Positions 22,500-32,562 of a stretch of 64,000 nucleotides of DNA are shown here, in pieces. The notes below the pieces were generated by a model that saw only the letters and a program-made list of their open reading frames with translations, did no database searches and had not been told where the DNA came from. Position numbers and translations under genes: made by a program. The stretch is taken from the NCBI GenBank assembly GCA_030159075.1, contig BROG01000909.1, forward strand, positions 1 through 64,000, in the 5' to 3' direction. Numbering within the stretch: the first letter of the stretch is position 1; every line of letters starts with the position of its first letter. The stretch comes from Atrina japonica. Its lineage: Eukaryota; Mollusca; Bivalvia; Pterioida; Pinnidae.

Positions 22500-23045
22500 C
22501 TCTGGAATTTTGATACCCAGTCATTGGTATTCATGATATCTATTTTCATCCAATACCACTCATGATTCGGCACAAAAAAATACACTGAAGTTGATATAAA
22601 AGATGCTGAAATCTCTAGTTGACAATTGATATATGTGTAGTGGATTAGAGACTAGGTTTTTTTCAGTAGACTGTCCAGCATTCCAATGACAACCAATCAC
22701 GCCCCTATATTATATTACCCATTAATTCATATGCAACAGACTTCATTCAGAAGCTTTTGAATCAAGGAAGAAAACAGTTTTAGAGAGCCGTCTGCACCAA
22801 TCGTGATGAGGGTTTTGTGTCGTCTTAACTATAAAATTTGGTATTGTTAATAATGAATGTTTTATTTCACTATGACTGTGGACTCGCCGCGAGTGTGACC
22901 GGTTAAACAGGGGATGCTTACTTCTTCATGGCACCTGATCCCATCTCTGAATTTTCAGAGGTCCTTGTTTTTTTTCTCTCGATGTGCACCATATTTGTAT
23001 ATTGCTTACTGGTCCTTACCATGGTATCTGAGATTTTAAAATTGT
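22500..23045 (+). pseudogene. Penelope-like RT fragment with 3' tail
   Basis: Frameshifted remains of the reverse transcriptase match the copies at 38.6 and 45.3 kb: a TQSLVFMISIF-type segment, then KKYTEVDIKD, then ATDFIQKLLNQGRK after a gap. The 3' non-coding tail (GACTGTGGACTCGCCGCGAG, TTCATGGCACCTGATCCC) follows almost immediately, so the palm and thumb regions were deleted. Non-functional. Confidence 0.75.
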
Positions 23046-23094
23046 TATTCGACGTCTCGTTTATGTGAATTCAATAACATTTACTCCTTGGACA

Positions 23095-23670
23095 TTGTAA
23101 CTTACAAAGGACACGAACAGAAATTAGCAAGCAAGCTGCTAACGACGAACGTGATGCGTTTGTCTTTTCAATAGTCAACGTTCCACAGATAAAGTAGTAA
23201 TCATCCCTTTTTGGCCTGCATATAGTGTTTTTATATTTCACAGATGATCCGATATGCCAGATCGTGTTAAACCATAAATTATGAACATTTTAATTATAGA
23301 GAAAAAACTGCGTAGTGCTACGGTTGTTGTCCACAAAGATATCGGTAAACGTGGAAAATGTAAAAAATCGCCATTTTTTACGATTGGTATAATAACCTTG
23401 CTTGTAATTAGAATATTTCTCTGTGAGAAATATTGAATTGCCTGTTCGATTGTGGTTGTTGAATGGTCATTACCCATATTGACGAGGATTAATTCTTTTT
23501 CATTATTTTATTTGAATTCAACTGGAACCATGGTGGATGTGACGTGGGTGATGCATACTCCTCTATAACACCTGGTCCTACATCTGGATTATCAGAGATC
23601 CATTGTGTCCATTTTCAGTTGTTTTGTATATTGTTTCATGACACACCCTTCAATTAATGCGTTGGTATCT
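23095..23670 (+). pseudogene. second Penelope-like C-terminal fragment and tail
   Basis: Starts with the degraded thumb-side segment (TACAAAGGACACGAACAGAA, CCTGCATATAGTG, ATTTCACAGATGATCCGATA), matching 45.65-45.85 kb, and ends in a diverged 3' tail at about 23480-23640. It lies directly behind the previous fragment, so two tails occur within 650 bp. Non-functional. Confidence 0.7.
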
Positions 23671-23823
23671 GTAATCTTCATCCATTAACCTTTCTAAAAT
23701 CCATATGGTATAATTATCACAACACTCAAAATTTAGTATATCAAAATAAGTTTTCTTTGCAATAATTCGGAGATTAAATATTTTGTCTTCAATATTAAAA
23801 CGATTGAGGACTACTAGAAACCG

Positions 23824-24040
23824 TCATTCAAATATGCAATCTTTTTGGTATAAATCTGTTCCGTTATCCAATACTTTAAATCCACATTCGACTTGGAAGT
23901 TGTATAAATGACAACACTTTTTTTTCTTTTCACTGAATGTCACGTATTTGCAGTTACTGTAGTAGATACACTCGAGTTGACAGGTCATATATGTTTCTGC
24001 GAGTTTTACTTCCAGAGCTTGTGTGACGGGTGATTTGTCC
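23824..24040 (-). CDS. PAN/apple-like domain, terminal exon
   Basis: The acceptor on the minus strand is TTTATTTCCAG just above 24040 and the stop TGA is 23824-23826. The exon enters in phase 2 and encodes about 71 residues with Cys spacing of the PAN/apple type: TCQLECIYYSNCKYVTFS, then KKCCHLYNF and VECGF, ending QKDCIFE. PAN domains mediate protein or carbohydrate binding in secreted or surface proteins. The upstream exons are not identified. The IgGFc-domain gene 7.3 kb upstream is on the same strand, but its last exon ends in phase 0, so at least one more exon would be needed to join them. Confidence 0.6.
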
Positions 24041-24289
24041 CTGGAAATAAAACAGAACACTGAACTTCGTAGATTTCCTGAAAATATAGGTTTACACTTG
24101 AATTAGATTATAGAGTTAATAATACCTTCATAACGCCAATCTTAAAAGAGGGTGACAAGAGTATACCTGTTATGTACAGACCAATATATCTACCTTGTAT
24201 TATATGCAAACTAATAACATAATGTTACATCTCGCATTAATAAACCTCTTGAAAAAATACACTTTACGATCTACAACATTGCATCAGAG
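24041..24289. other. no gene recognised
   Basis: Short AT-rich spacer. Nothing supported. Confidence 0.35.
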
Positions 24290-25060
24290 GAAAAAAGTCG
24301 AGTGAAACTCAACTGGCCCCGCTGATTGAAGATCGGGCCAGCAATCTTCAACTTGGTAAGCAAGCTAATCTAATCATCCTTAATTTCAGTGAGGCTTTTG
24401 ACAAGTTGAACAACGAAAAGCCTTCAATAAACTACATCAATATGGAGCGATCAAATAATTTAAAGTGGTTAAGAAGCTTTCTTCACAGGACACAAACTGT
24501 AGTCTTGGAATGGGGGAGGGAGTCAACATCCGTAACAGTTACATCAGGGTTAACTCAAAGCTCACTCCTTGATCCAATCATCTTCCTCGTTAACAAAAAA
24601 GACTTGCCTATATATATATATATATATATATATAAATATATATATATATTATATTATATAAATATATATGATGATATGATGTTAAACAAAGTCTCACTAG
24701 AGTAAGAATACAGCATGATTTTTACCCACTACAGAGCTGTTGGATTGGGGAAATGGATTTTTAATCCCAGGGAAATATCAAGTTATACAGATATCAAGAG
24801 CTTGAAGTTGTAATAGGTCATACCAAGTAATATTTTCGGGTAAATACTAGTATATACCTAGCCTAAAGTAGAATGAACACATAGACACCACTACAAAGGA
24901 AGAAAGTATATACCTAGGATGTATTAAACGAAAAATATACAGACTAAACACACTACGGCTAGAGAGGCAGTCCTACATGTACCTTGGTAAGACAGTCAGA
25001 ATTACTGTGGGACCCCTACCCACATATACACATAATTGAGAAGGTGCACAAACATTCTCC
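24290..25060 (+). pseudogene. jockey/CR1-like LINE reverse transcriptase remnant
   Basis: One open frame from 24301 to about 24609 reads TQLAPLIEDRASNLQLGKQ, LIILNFSEAFDKLN, LKWLRSFLHRTQTVVLEWG and SGLTQSSLLDPIIFLVN. These are RT motifs of jockey/CR1-type LINEs (family pattern LDFSKAFDKV and SGVPQGSVLGPLLF). The next motif, the catalytic YADD strand, is missing, and an (AT)n microsatellite sits at 24608-24665. Recognisable post-catalytic sequence follows in broken frames: WNGF...KYQVIQI near 24750, NEHIDTTTKE near 24870, LGCIKRKIYR near 24920. Non-functional. Confidence 0.85.
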
Positions 25061-25514
25061 TCTTTCGAGAAATAGAAATGGGTTGTAGGACAATCACTCT
25101 CCTCTCTTTCGAGGGATGGTTGTAGATAATTACCCTCGTCTTTGCATTTGCGAAATTATGCTCAAGAACACTAGCTTGTGTTACGCTCGCTTTTTTAATA
25201 AAAAATGTACATCATCTTGTAGGTGTGCCCTTCCCATATATTGTGCAGCTACCAGAGTTTCGCGACACAACCACCCCTACAGATATAGACAAATACCAAA
25301 AACAAAGGATTACTACAAATATTCATTATTTCCCCTTACAATTGCCCAGTGGGAAAGCCCACCCCACCCCCAGTACATGTGGTACAAACATACCCTCACC
25401 CCTACGAAGGTACAATATCATCCCTGCACCATCTTGAATCCAAATCCTAAATTATATTATGTTTTCATCTATAAAAAAATCACAGAAAATTTATCTTTGC
25501 AACTGACGCACACG
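25061..25514. other. no gene recognised
   Basis: Contains an open frame at 25116-25565 with no recognisable domain and no homologous segment in the window. I treat it as chance. Confidence 0.35.
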
Positions 25515-25812
25515 CTGAACAAGATACTAATACTCGACAGTCACGGGATTTGCAGTATTATATAGAGTTAGTAGTACAAGATACTCGGAAGTCACGGGTA
25601 TTGCAATGTATAAGAGGTAAGATGCAAACATGATACGCGGCAGTCTCGGGTACTCCAGTATATACAGGTAGATACTACTAGATACTCGACAGTCACGGGT
25701 ATTGCAATGTATAGAGGTAGATGCTACATGATACGCGGCAGTCACGGGTACTCCAGTATATACAGGTAGATACTCGGCAGTCACGGGTACTCCAGTATAA
25801 ACAAATAGATAC
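25515..25812. repeat. about 56-bp tandem repeat with two alternating variants
   Basis: Five to six units of the type ATACTCGACAGTCACGGGTA followed by TTGCAATGTATAGAGGTAGA, alternating with ATACGCGGCAGTCACGGGTA followed by CTCCAGTATATACAGGTAGA. The alternation makes a higher-order unit of about 112 bp. Confidence 0.9.
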
Positions 25813-26364
25813 TACATAATTATAACACGTAAACTATTTATTCAGTTTATATTGTGTTTACACAGATGTTTACATATAACGCAGGATAACCAAAATTGTG
25901 TAGCAAATGAGAACAATTCCTTGAAAACGTTCACAAAATTGTTCCCATTTTCCTTCACTAAAAACAAGGGGCTGCTATTATACCTCTTATGGATTATCTC
26001 TAAAATAGTATGATTGTTGATACATGATTTAGATATAAATCAAATGTAAAATATATACAAGGAATACTATGTTGCGTGAAGCATTTTGGGTGGTCTCAAT
26101 TATAGTTTATTCTGAAAAATCTAGAGCTTTTTTACATTAAGCTTTAAAAAAATAGTTATAGCATATTCTTACCTGTATAAAAAATCTTCTGTCAAAGATA
26201 TTTACCTACAAATAAAATTGCTACACATATAAAATAATGTTTTACATAATTCCAATTCATGTTTAACATTTATTTGTGATATCATTTTTAAAGAGATTAA
26301 AATTGTTGACCTTGGTGCCATTACATAGTAGCAACCGATCGTAGTATATTCAGTTGTGTTTATT
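25813..26364. other. no gene recognised
   Basis: AT-rich sequence without supported features. Confidence 0.4.
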
Positions 26365-26560
26365 GCTAATAGGTATCTAGTGGTAGAGCGTTCGACATAC
26401 AAGCAGACGGCATCAGGTTCGAGTCTCAGGTTCGATACTGGATCATTCATTAAACTATAAATAAAATAGTGACTTTTCCGCCAAGCGCTCGACCTCAGAA
26501 GTGTAAGCTACGGGCGTGGCACAATTACAAATCAAAAACATCAATAAGACAAAAGTCAAA
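26365..26560 (+). mobile_element. tRNA-derived SINE-like sequence
   Basis: An A-box-like TAGTGGTAGAGCG at about 26378 and a B-box-like GGTTCGAGTCTC at about 26416 form a tRNA-like head. It continues into a body with CCGCCAAGCGCTCGACCTC. It does not fold as a functional tRNA and no TSD was found. Confidence 0.5.
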
Positions 26561-26778
26561 AGACAATCTTCAGTGGTAGAAAATGACACCTACAAGGTCA
26601 TCCGCACATGACACATAGTGGATTGCGTTGAATCCTATATACGGCATATCAGAAAACGGGGGCGGTGAGAGATTATTCAGAAGTTACGTATTTAAACCGT
26701 CATTGTATAAATCCAATCTATTGCACAGACCAACGATTGCGGCTCTATAACCGGATTTTGAGACGTTTACGGTTATTG
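26561..26778. other. no gene recognised
   Basis: Spacer between the SINE-like sequence and the inverted array. Confidence 0.35.
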
Positions 26779-26975
26779 CCGGTGTAAAGACGAATAATGA
26801 CCCCCGTCGAATAATGACCGGGGGTCATTATTCTACGTAGAAAAATGACCCCCCGGTCATTATTCGACGTTTTAAGGGGTCATTATTCGACCGGTAGAAT
26901 AAGTGGCACCAGCCCCAAAAATTGCAAAGCCCTCGAGAAAAATATGATGACCCCCATAGAATAATGACCCCCTTA
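26779..26975 (+). repeat. left arm: array of GGGGGTCATTATTCGACG palindromic units
   Basis: Starts CCGGTGTAAAGACG and consists of direct and inverted copies of a 17-20-bp unit, GGGGGTCATTATTC(G/T)ACG, with strong self-complementarity (GACCGGGGGTCATTATTCTAC next to its complement). The array is repeated in opposite orientation at 30645-30828. Confidence 0.9.
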
Positions 26976-27825
26976 TAACAACCGACTTGATTTCTCGAAA
27001 AAATGTTATTAATATGTACGCATTTTATATATTGTAACGATGGTGTTCCTGAAAGTTCGTAGATATGGCGCATGTTGACGCTTATACTTCAAGATAATAC
27101 TAGTATGCATTTTTTTTTTTTGCGATTATTTTCAACCAACTCATTTTGTTAATTCTGATTCATAAATTTTAAAAACTAATGACCTTCGAAACCCGGATAC
27201 CACTTCATTTTTGTGACTTTATCGGATGTTATAACATTTATAAGTCTATTGTGTATTTTAGACCCATACACTCCATGGACAAGCCGTTCCGAGTCTTTAA
27301 CATCTACAGGAGCACTTGGGTCATACCGGGATTCTGATTTACGCCCAGGAGCGCTAAGTCAAACAAATTTTCCTTAAAGTATGCAGATTAATCCTCCGGA
27401 GATGTTCATAAAATGACAATTTGAGTTTGCACGCGTGTTTGGAAAAAGAGAACTCTTTCGTCGGTCAAGAAAATAAATGGGCTTTCCATTAAGACAGGAG
27501 TAAAAAAAAAATCTTTTTCCACACTCCAGGACATTTTAGAACTCCAAGAGGATAATATGCTTAATTAAGGGATAATTTGCATAACTAATTAAGCTCCCCT
27601 GTAAATTTACGTTCATTATTATTCGTCACTGAGGAAGTTTAACGGTCCGATACGGTGGGATCTTACAACACAATTATGAAGTTCCCCCTCTCCCGAATGT
27701 TAAATGACATTCTGGGGCATGACAATAAACAGTCAAAATACCCTGATCAATCAGACATTACACCTAATCATGACCTACCCGAAATGACATTTTTACCAAT
27801 TCAGAGAGGTTTCAATAGAACATTT
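26976..27825. other. interior between inverted arrays, no gene recognised
   Basis: No transposase-like or other recognisable coding sequence. The open frame at 27655-27900 runs into the dispersed repeat at 27826 and is treated as chance. Confidence 0.4.
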
Positions 27826-28090
27826 GCGACGGGTGTGCCTAGCCGACAGGGGGACGCTCACTCCTTTCCGGACACCTGGTCCTATATCCTTTGGGATTAG
27901 CAGTTCCTCAGGTGGAAACCACAAACACCGAACTTGACATCATCAAATTTGACAATATCACCGACCTTGACATCACCGAATTTGACAGGTTTTACAAGCT
28001 GAATATGTGCGACGGGTGTGGCTAGCCAGCAGGGGGCGCTGATTCCTCGGACACCTTAGTCCCGTCCCATTTTAGGACTTGCATATGTTC
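27826..28090 (+). repeat. dispersed repeat B, two tandem copies
   Basis: TTGCGACGGGTGTGCCTAGC at 27826 and TGTGCGACGGGTGTGGCTAG at about 28006 each continue into CAGGGGG(A)CGCT and CGGACACCT. Before the second copy are several CACCGAACTTGACATCA-type units (27920-27990). The family recurs at 47281-47425 (+) and 40375-40440 (-). It resembles the 3' tails of the Penelope-like copies in layout but differs in sequence. Confidence 0.75.
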
Positions 28091-28775
28091 TACTTGTTGA
28101 GAGCATTTACCTTAATTTGTCATGAATTTCTTGATTAAAGCTTTCTGGACTCCTGACTTCAGTATTTATATTTTACTTTTAACACATTTGAATTTATTCA
28201 AATAAGGCATATTATTGCCATATTGCTTAGTTTTACAATATTTAGGACGTGTGCAAGGGAACATAATAATTGTTCCATAGGTAAAAGATTCGAACCATTG
28301 GACATGCATTTTCTATCATAATGGTAACACTTGAATTGTGTGTCCAGTCACATCAACCATTCAATATGCCGTTCAAAACTGTTTTCGAAGTCAAATTCAA
28401 ACTTGACAGCCATGCTCCCTGCGTGCGTTGCGTCGATTTTCGTCATAAAATTCCTTGCACTGGTGCATAATTCTAAATGTAAAATTAAACGTCTAGACAA
28501 ATGAAACAAACGCGCTCTTTGTATATTTTTTGGCTACGCGGCCTATAATTAAGCAAAAGAGGATATTATTAAATTTAAGAAAGATAGCACATGAAGCCAT
28601 TATTACAATAGTAGCAGCATTGATGTATAATAAACATACATGTAATTGCAAAATCGTGTTATCCTCTTTCTGTTGATAAAGGCCGCGTGACCGAAATTTG
28701 CAAAGAGAGTGTTTGTGTTATTTATTCAACTTGCTTCCCTATTGAGGACCATAGACCTCAGTTTCACGCAGGAGA
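28091..28775. other. no gene recognised
   Basis: AT-rich unique sequence. Nothing supported. Confidence 0.4.
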
Positions 28776-28794
28776 GGGGGGGGGGGGGGGGGGG
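28776..28794. repeat. 19-base poly-G run
   Basis: Nineteen consecutive G at 28776-28794. Its true length is uncertain in any sequencing technology. Confidence 0.95.
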
Positions 28795-30049
28795 CTCGCA
28801 TGAAACTGACGCCTATGTTGAGAACACCACAGATTTCAATGTGAAGTTGCAACCCCCGCAACCCACCCCACCCCACTCTGATCCGCCAATGAGTCATAAG
28901 CTCATGATTATATTCGAAGTTGTTGTGATTGTCTAAAATCGTGCTCATCAGTTACATTTTGGAGTTGTCTGGAACTGTCTGCAATGGTTTCATTGAAACT
29001 GAACATAAACCCTATACTTATGCCAGTTTTCGATCATTTCAGATCGCCCAAAGAGTGAATCTGGTATCCACGGCATAGATTGAAAAACTAGATCTACATG
29101 AAATCTGTTCTTCTCTTCCTTTACTGTGGATGCGTTTGAACTCATAGGGTTTCAAGCTATACTGCAGTCCTTTCAATAACCACTATCTTTGTTTTTTATT
29201 GCACCTCGGACTAGTTTCTTCCAATGGGATTGTCTGAACCGCGTCACGTGATTGCCTCCTATCAGATCATAGTATACCCCCTCAAGCTTATAGGAGGCAA
29301 AGGCCGCCGCACCGAGACATAGAAACAAGACCATAGCTTAGTGAGAGTAAAACAAACCTTGTGTGGTCGTTATTATCATCTACTTCACAAGGAAATAATT
29401 ATCATCTGGATAATTTTGTTAAAGTATCAGATAATTATAACGTTAGTTTAAGCGATTTGCCTATTATTTTGTCCAAGATCTCAACTACAATGCAACGGGC
29501 ATCACAATCGGAATCCTTTGGGGGTTTCTCTGTGAAGCATAACAACCCAGTGTTCCGATTGCAAGTCGGCGTGGCGTCACTGTGACTGAGAAGCTTTCTC
29601 TTTGTACTTGTCAATTCAGTCTAGTTTTTGGTTTATTCTTTTAGAATAAACCATAAAATTTAACGCCCTATCTAATGGTATAAATTATTTTCGAATCAGT
29701 AAAGAAATAAATAAATAGAAAAGCTCTCGATGAGGGGCCGCCATTTTGAACGATGGTTGACTGTAAATGAGCATGATAGAATTGGTACCTCGATCCCAAT
29801 AAATTTGTTATTGGTGTTTTCTGACGGAACCTACCACAAAAATATAGGGGTCAGTTGTGAACATAGTGCCGTTTTACCGTGTATTCCAACTGGGTAAACA
29901 TTCAGATAAAATCTGCATTTCATTTGCCGCTTTATCTGACTGTTTATAGTTGCGATACACGACAAAACGCACTCTAGTGTTGGACTTTGTATGTGATATA
30001 CATGAAACAACGTTTAACATTTAAATGATTCTTTTCAAAACACGAACCT
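28795..30049. other. no gene recognised
   Basis: No supported exon. The segment around 29270-29400 (GAGACATAGAAACAAGACC, then CGTTATTATCATCTACTTCAC) vaguely recalls the downstream edge of an LTR, but no paired LTR or primer-binding site is visible. Confidence 0.3.
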
Positions 30050-30260
30050 GTGTAGCGTCAATGAGGATAGCGCGCCGGTCTGCGGATCGGAAGGTTGTGA
30101 ATTCGAATCCCCACTGTAGCGTGCCGTGATTTTCATTTTTGTAAATTTTCGCTTGCTCCGAGTTTCCTCGCGGCGCGACAAAACCCATACATATGAAATC
30201 AAGCATGACATTCACCCGAAGCATAGGGTGCCAGTGGACATAAAAGTAAGATGTAGCAAA
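30050..30260 (+). mobile_element. tRNA-derived SINE-like sequence
   Basis: TCAATGAGGATAGCGCGCCGG and GAATTCGAATCCCC have A-box and B-box spacing, followed by a body with GAGTTTCCTCGCGGCGCGAC. The anticodon stem-loop and T stem do not pair properly, so this is a tRNA-derived element, not a tRNA gene. Confidence 0.45.
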
Positions 30261-30644
30261 TATGGCGTCGAACTGAATTCGTGCAGTATATCTTTAACAA
30301 AGATAGTGGTTGTATAGCTTTAACGATTATCCCTCGATAATCGTACTTGGAAGTGGGAGATACCCAATCGGAGTGCAGTGCGGGAGTCCTGCCTTCCTGT
30401 TATAAACTTTAAACTTTCGCCATATTTTTTTATCGTCAAGAAAGAGTTCATATTTAGAATGGCATACTAAACTAATGAAACCGTTTCAAACGACACCAGG
30501 GTCAAATGACCCTATGCACTTCATGCTAACTAGCTTTTCGGATTTTTGTTGCCATCGGGGCATAGTGTTTCACAGACACATCTTGTTTGTGGGAAATATC
30601 AAATATTATTATTACCCAGGAGTGGTAGTAGTATTGTAATGTAC
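30261..30644. other. no gene recognised
   Basis: No feature seen except proximity to the inverted array. Confidence 0.35.
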
Positions 30645-30828
30645 AATATGGGGAGTCATTTTTCTATGGGGGTCATTTTCCTATAGATCTAACATGTAGA
30701 AAAATGACCCCCGGGTATTTATTCTACGTTTTGACTCATTATTCTACGGCTAGGGAGTCATTTTTCTACGTAGAATAATGACCCCCCGGTCATTATTCGA
30801 CGGGGGTCATTATTCGTCTTTACACCGG
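30645..30828 (-). repeat. right arm: inverted copy of the GGGGGTCATTATTC array
   Basis: Reverse complement of the left arm at 26779: it ends CGTCTTTACACCGG at 30828 and contains the same order of units read inwards. The first ~75 bp from the outer edge are nearly identical between arms; the inner parts are more diverged. Confidence 0.9.
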
Positions 30829-30924
30829 GACGTAAGGCAACAGTAAATCAATCACATTGCAAAAAATCCGTCGATGCTGATTTCAATTCATAGTAATTAT
30901 GCGTAGTGATACTGAACTATTTGG

Positions 30925-31255
30925 TATATTCTCAATATAAAATATCAGATACCAAAGTATAAATCCATAGGCTGTACAGGATGTAGGTACAATCTGGTAA
31001 AAATGGACGAACACGGACCTCTGGAAATTAAGAGGTGGGATCAGGTGTCATGGAGGTGTAAACATCCCCTGTAGACAGGTTACACCCACCGTGAGTCTTC
31101 AGTCAAATCGAAATGAAATACGTGAGGAACGAAACCTCATCACAATTGATACAGACGTCGCAACAAACGCCATAGAACAAGCAACTGTACATTTCACTTG
31201 GTGAAATAGAGTAATCGCAAACAAGAATAGTATACCGTATACCGACCGTAAAGTT
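30925..31255 (-). mobile_element. Penelope-like 3' end fragment
   Basis: Read on the minus strand: remains of the ORF end (VCDYSISPSEMYSCLF), then the tail (GACTCACGGTGGGTGTAACC, CTCCATGACACCTGATCCC on the minus strand), ending near 30930 in ATACTTTGGTATCTGATAT. It inserted just downstream of the IgGFc-domain exon. 5' truncated. Confidence 0.8.
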
Positions 31256-31321
31256 TTGAATGTGACAAATATTCAGGACATTAACCGAAATCAATTGTCT
31301 TCTTTTTTATTTCATTCTTAC

Positions 31322-32562
31322 CTTAGATGCATTTGGATTTTTGAATGCATTTCCAAATGGGGTAGAGTAACCAACAAAATATCCCAATCCGAGCAGATAG
31401 CCACCGAATTGTCCATCATATACTTTGGAATATATGGAGTAAATGATATGAACGTCAGACACAATCTCCATAGCAGTAAAATAAAAACCGGATGACCCTA
31501 TCGCTGTCCAGTTTATCAACGAATTTATATTGACACCGTCCAATATTATGTTATTCTTTGCGATGTCATCTTAATATTTCTATTGAATCAATGGAGGGGG
31601 TTAGGAATGTATATGCGTTTTTGAAGTTACTGGGAGAGGACATAATTAATAGTCTCGTATCTCCATACACTCCGCCTTTTCCACCACCAGACGAAAACTT
31701 TGTTATCAGCGTGAATTTTGATCCATTCTCCAGTGGATATATTATACATACAAAACGAACCAGGTGATGTGAGTGTTATATTATCAAGAGTCAATTCTGT
31801 CTCAATGTAAACTGTTGTAGTTTGGAAGTAAGAAACTACCAGTATATAGTCAATGTTTACTGTGGGGTTGTTGTAGAGTGAGGACATGCCAAAATATTCA
31901 TCAGACCATAAATGCACTGGAATAAGTTGTTCCACAACTTTGTCCCGAGACGTTTTCGACCCCAGAGAAAGGAACTCGTGTCCACAAAACACTGCTATTG
32001 GTCTGCTTGAAGCTACTAAAGTACCAGTGAAATCAGGACTCAACAGATACGCTACCTCGTACTGACTTAAATTTACATGGAACATCGTGTTATGCGTGAC
32101 GCCCATGAACGTGATAGATCCTTTAGGAGTAACAGTTACCATTGTATTATCAACAGAAGCCGCCATTGCCATTTCTGATTTACGGGTTTCATTTGGATAA
32201 CTGATCCCGACGTATTCTGTACCAAGGGTATCGATAGGGTATGTCAAGAACGATTCTCCTGTTTTATGTTGGATGTCATCACCAAACAGGATCACACTAT
32301 CGCTTGCACGGACATGTATCACTTTTCCGCCGACACCCGAATTTCTAAGTCGTAAATCCTTTGTTAGATCTACAGTTGTATTTTCGTTATACCTAACAAG
32401 CACCGTGATATTGACTTTTGCAGTAGAATTCCACTTTGGCGTGGTGATTTGGACACTAACTGATCTTTCTACAGATGTTAGATGTAGATGCAATGAACCG
32501 TCTGTTTTGTGATTATTAAGAAAAACAACAATAAACTCCGTTCCAGCGTTGTCAAGACATTG
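31322..32562 (-). CDS. IgGFc-domain exon 2, with two apparent frameshifts
   Basis: The acceptor is TTTATTCACAG above 32562 and the donor GTAAGA begins at 31321. The main frame runs from 32562 to about 31697. There a +1-type shift is needed to continue into SGGGKGGVYGDTRLLIMSS and FKNAYTFLTPS. A second shift near 31565-31575 is needed to reach NNIILDGVNINS and WTAIGSSGFYF. All three segments follow the family order, so the exon is either a recently decayed pseudogene or intact with base errors. Without splicing, the last frame would stop after four more codons (VRMK). Confidence 0.8.

Noticed and set aside
23238..23477. 79-residue minus-strand ORF
   Set aside because: It is antisense to the degraded Penelope-like fragment at 23095-23670.
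25116..25565. 149-residue plus-strand ORF
   Set aside because: No recognisable domain, signal peptide or splice context, and it ends in the 56-bp tandem repeat.
26365..26440. tRNA gene on the plus strand
   Set aside because: No consistent acceptor stem or anticodon arm; better explained as a SINE head.
27655..27900. 81-residue plus-strand ORF
   Set aside because: Its last third is dispersed repeat B, and the rest has no support.
29270..29585. LTR edge and start of a retrotransposon
   Set aside because: Only a vague resemblance; no second LTR, primer-binding site or recognisable ORF in the window.
30050..30125. tRNA gene on the plus strand
   Set aside because: A and B boxes are present, but the anticodon loop has six bases and the T stem does not pair. 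It is a tRNA-derived SINE head.
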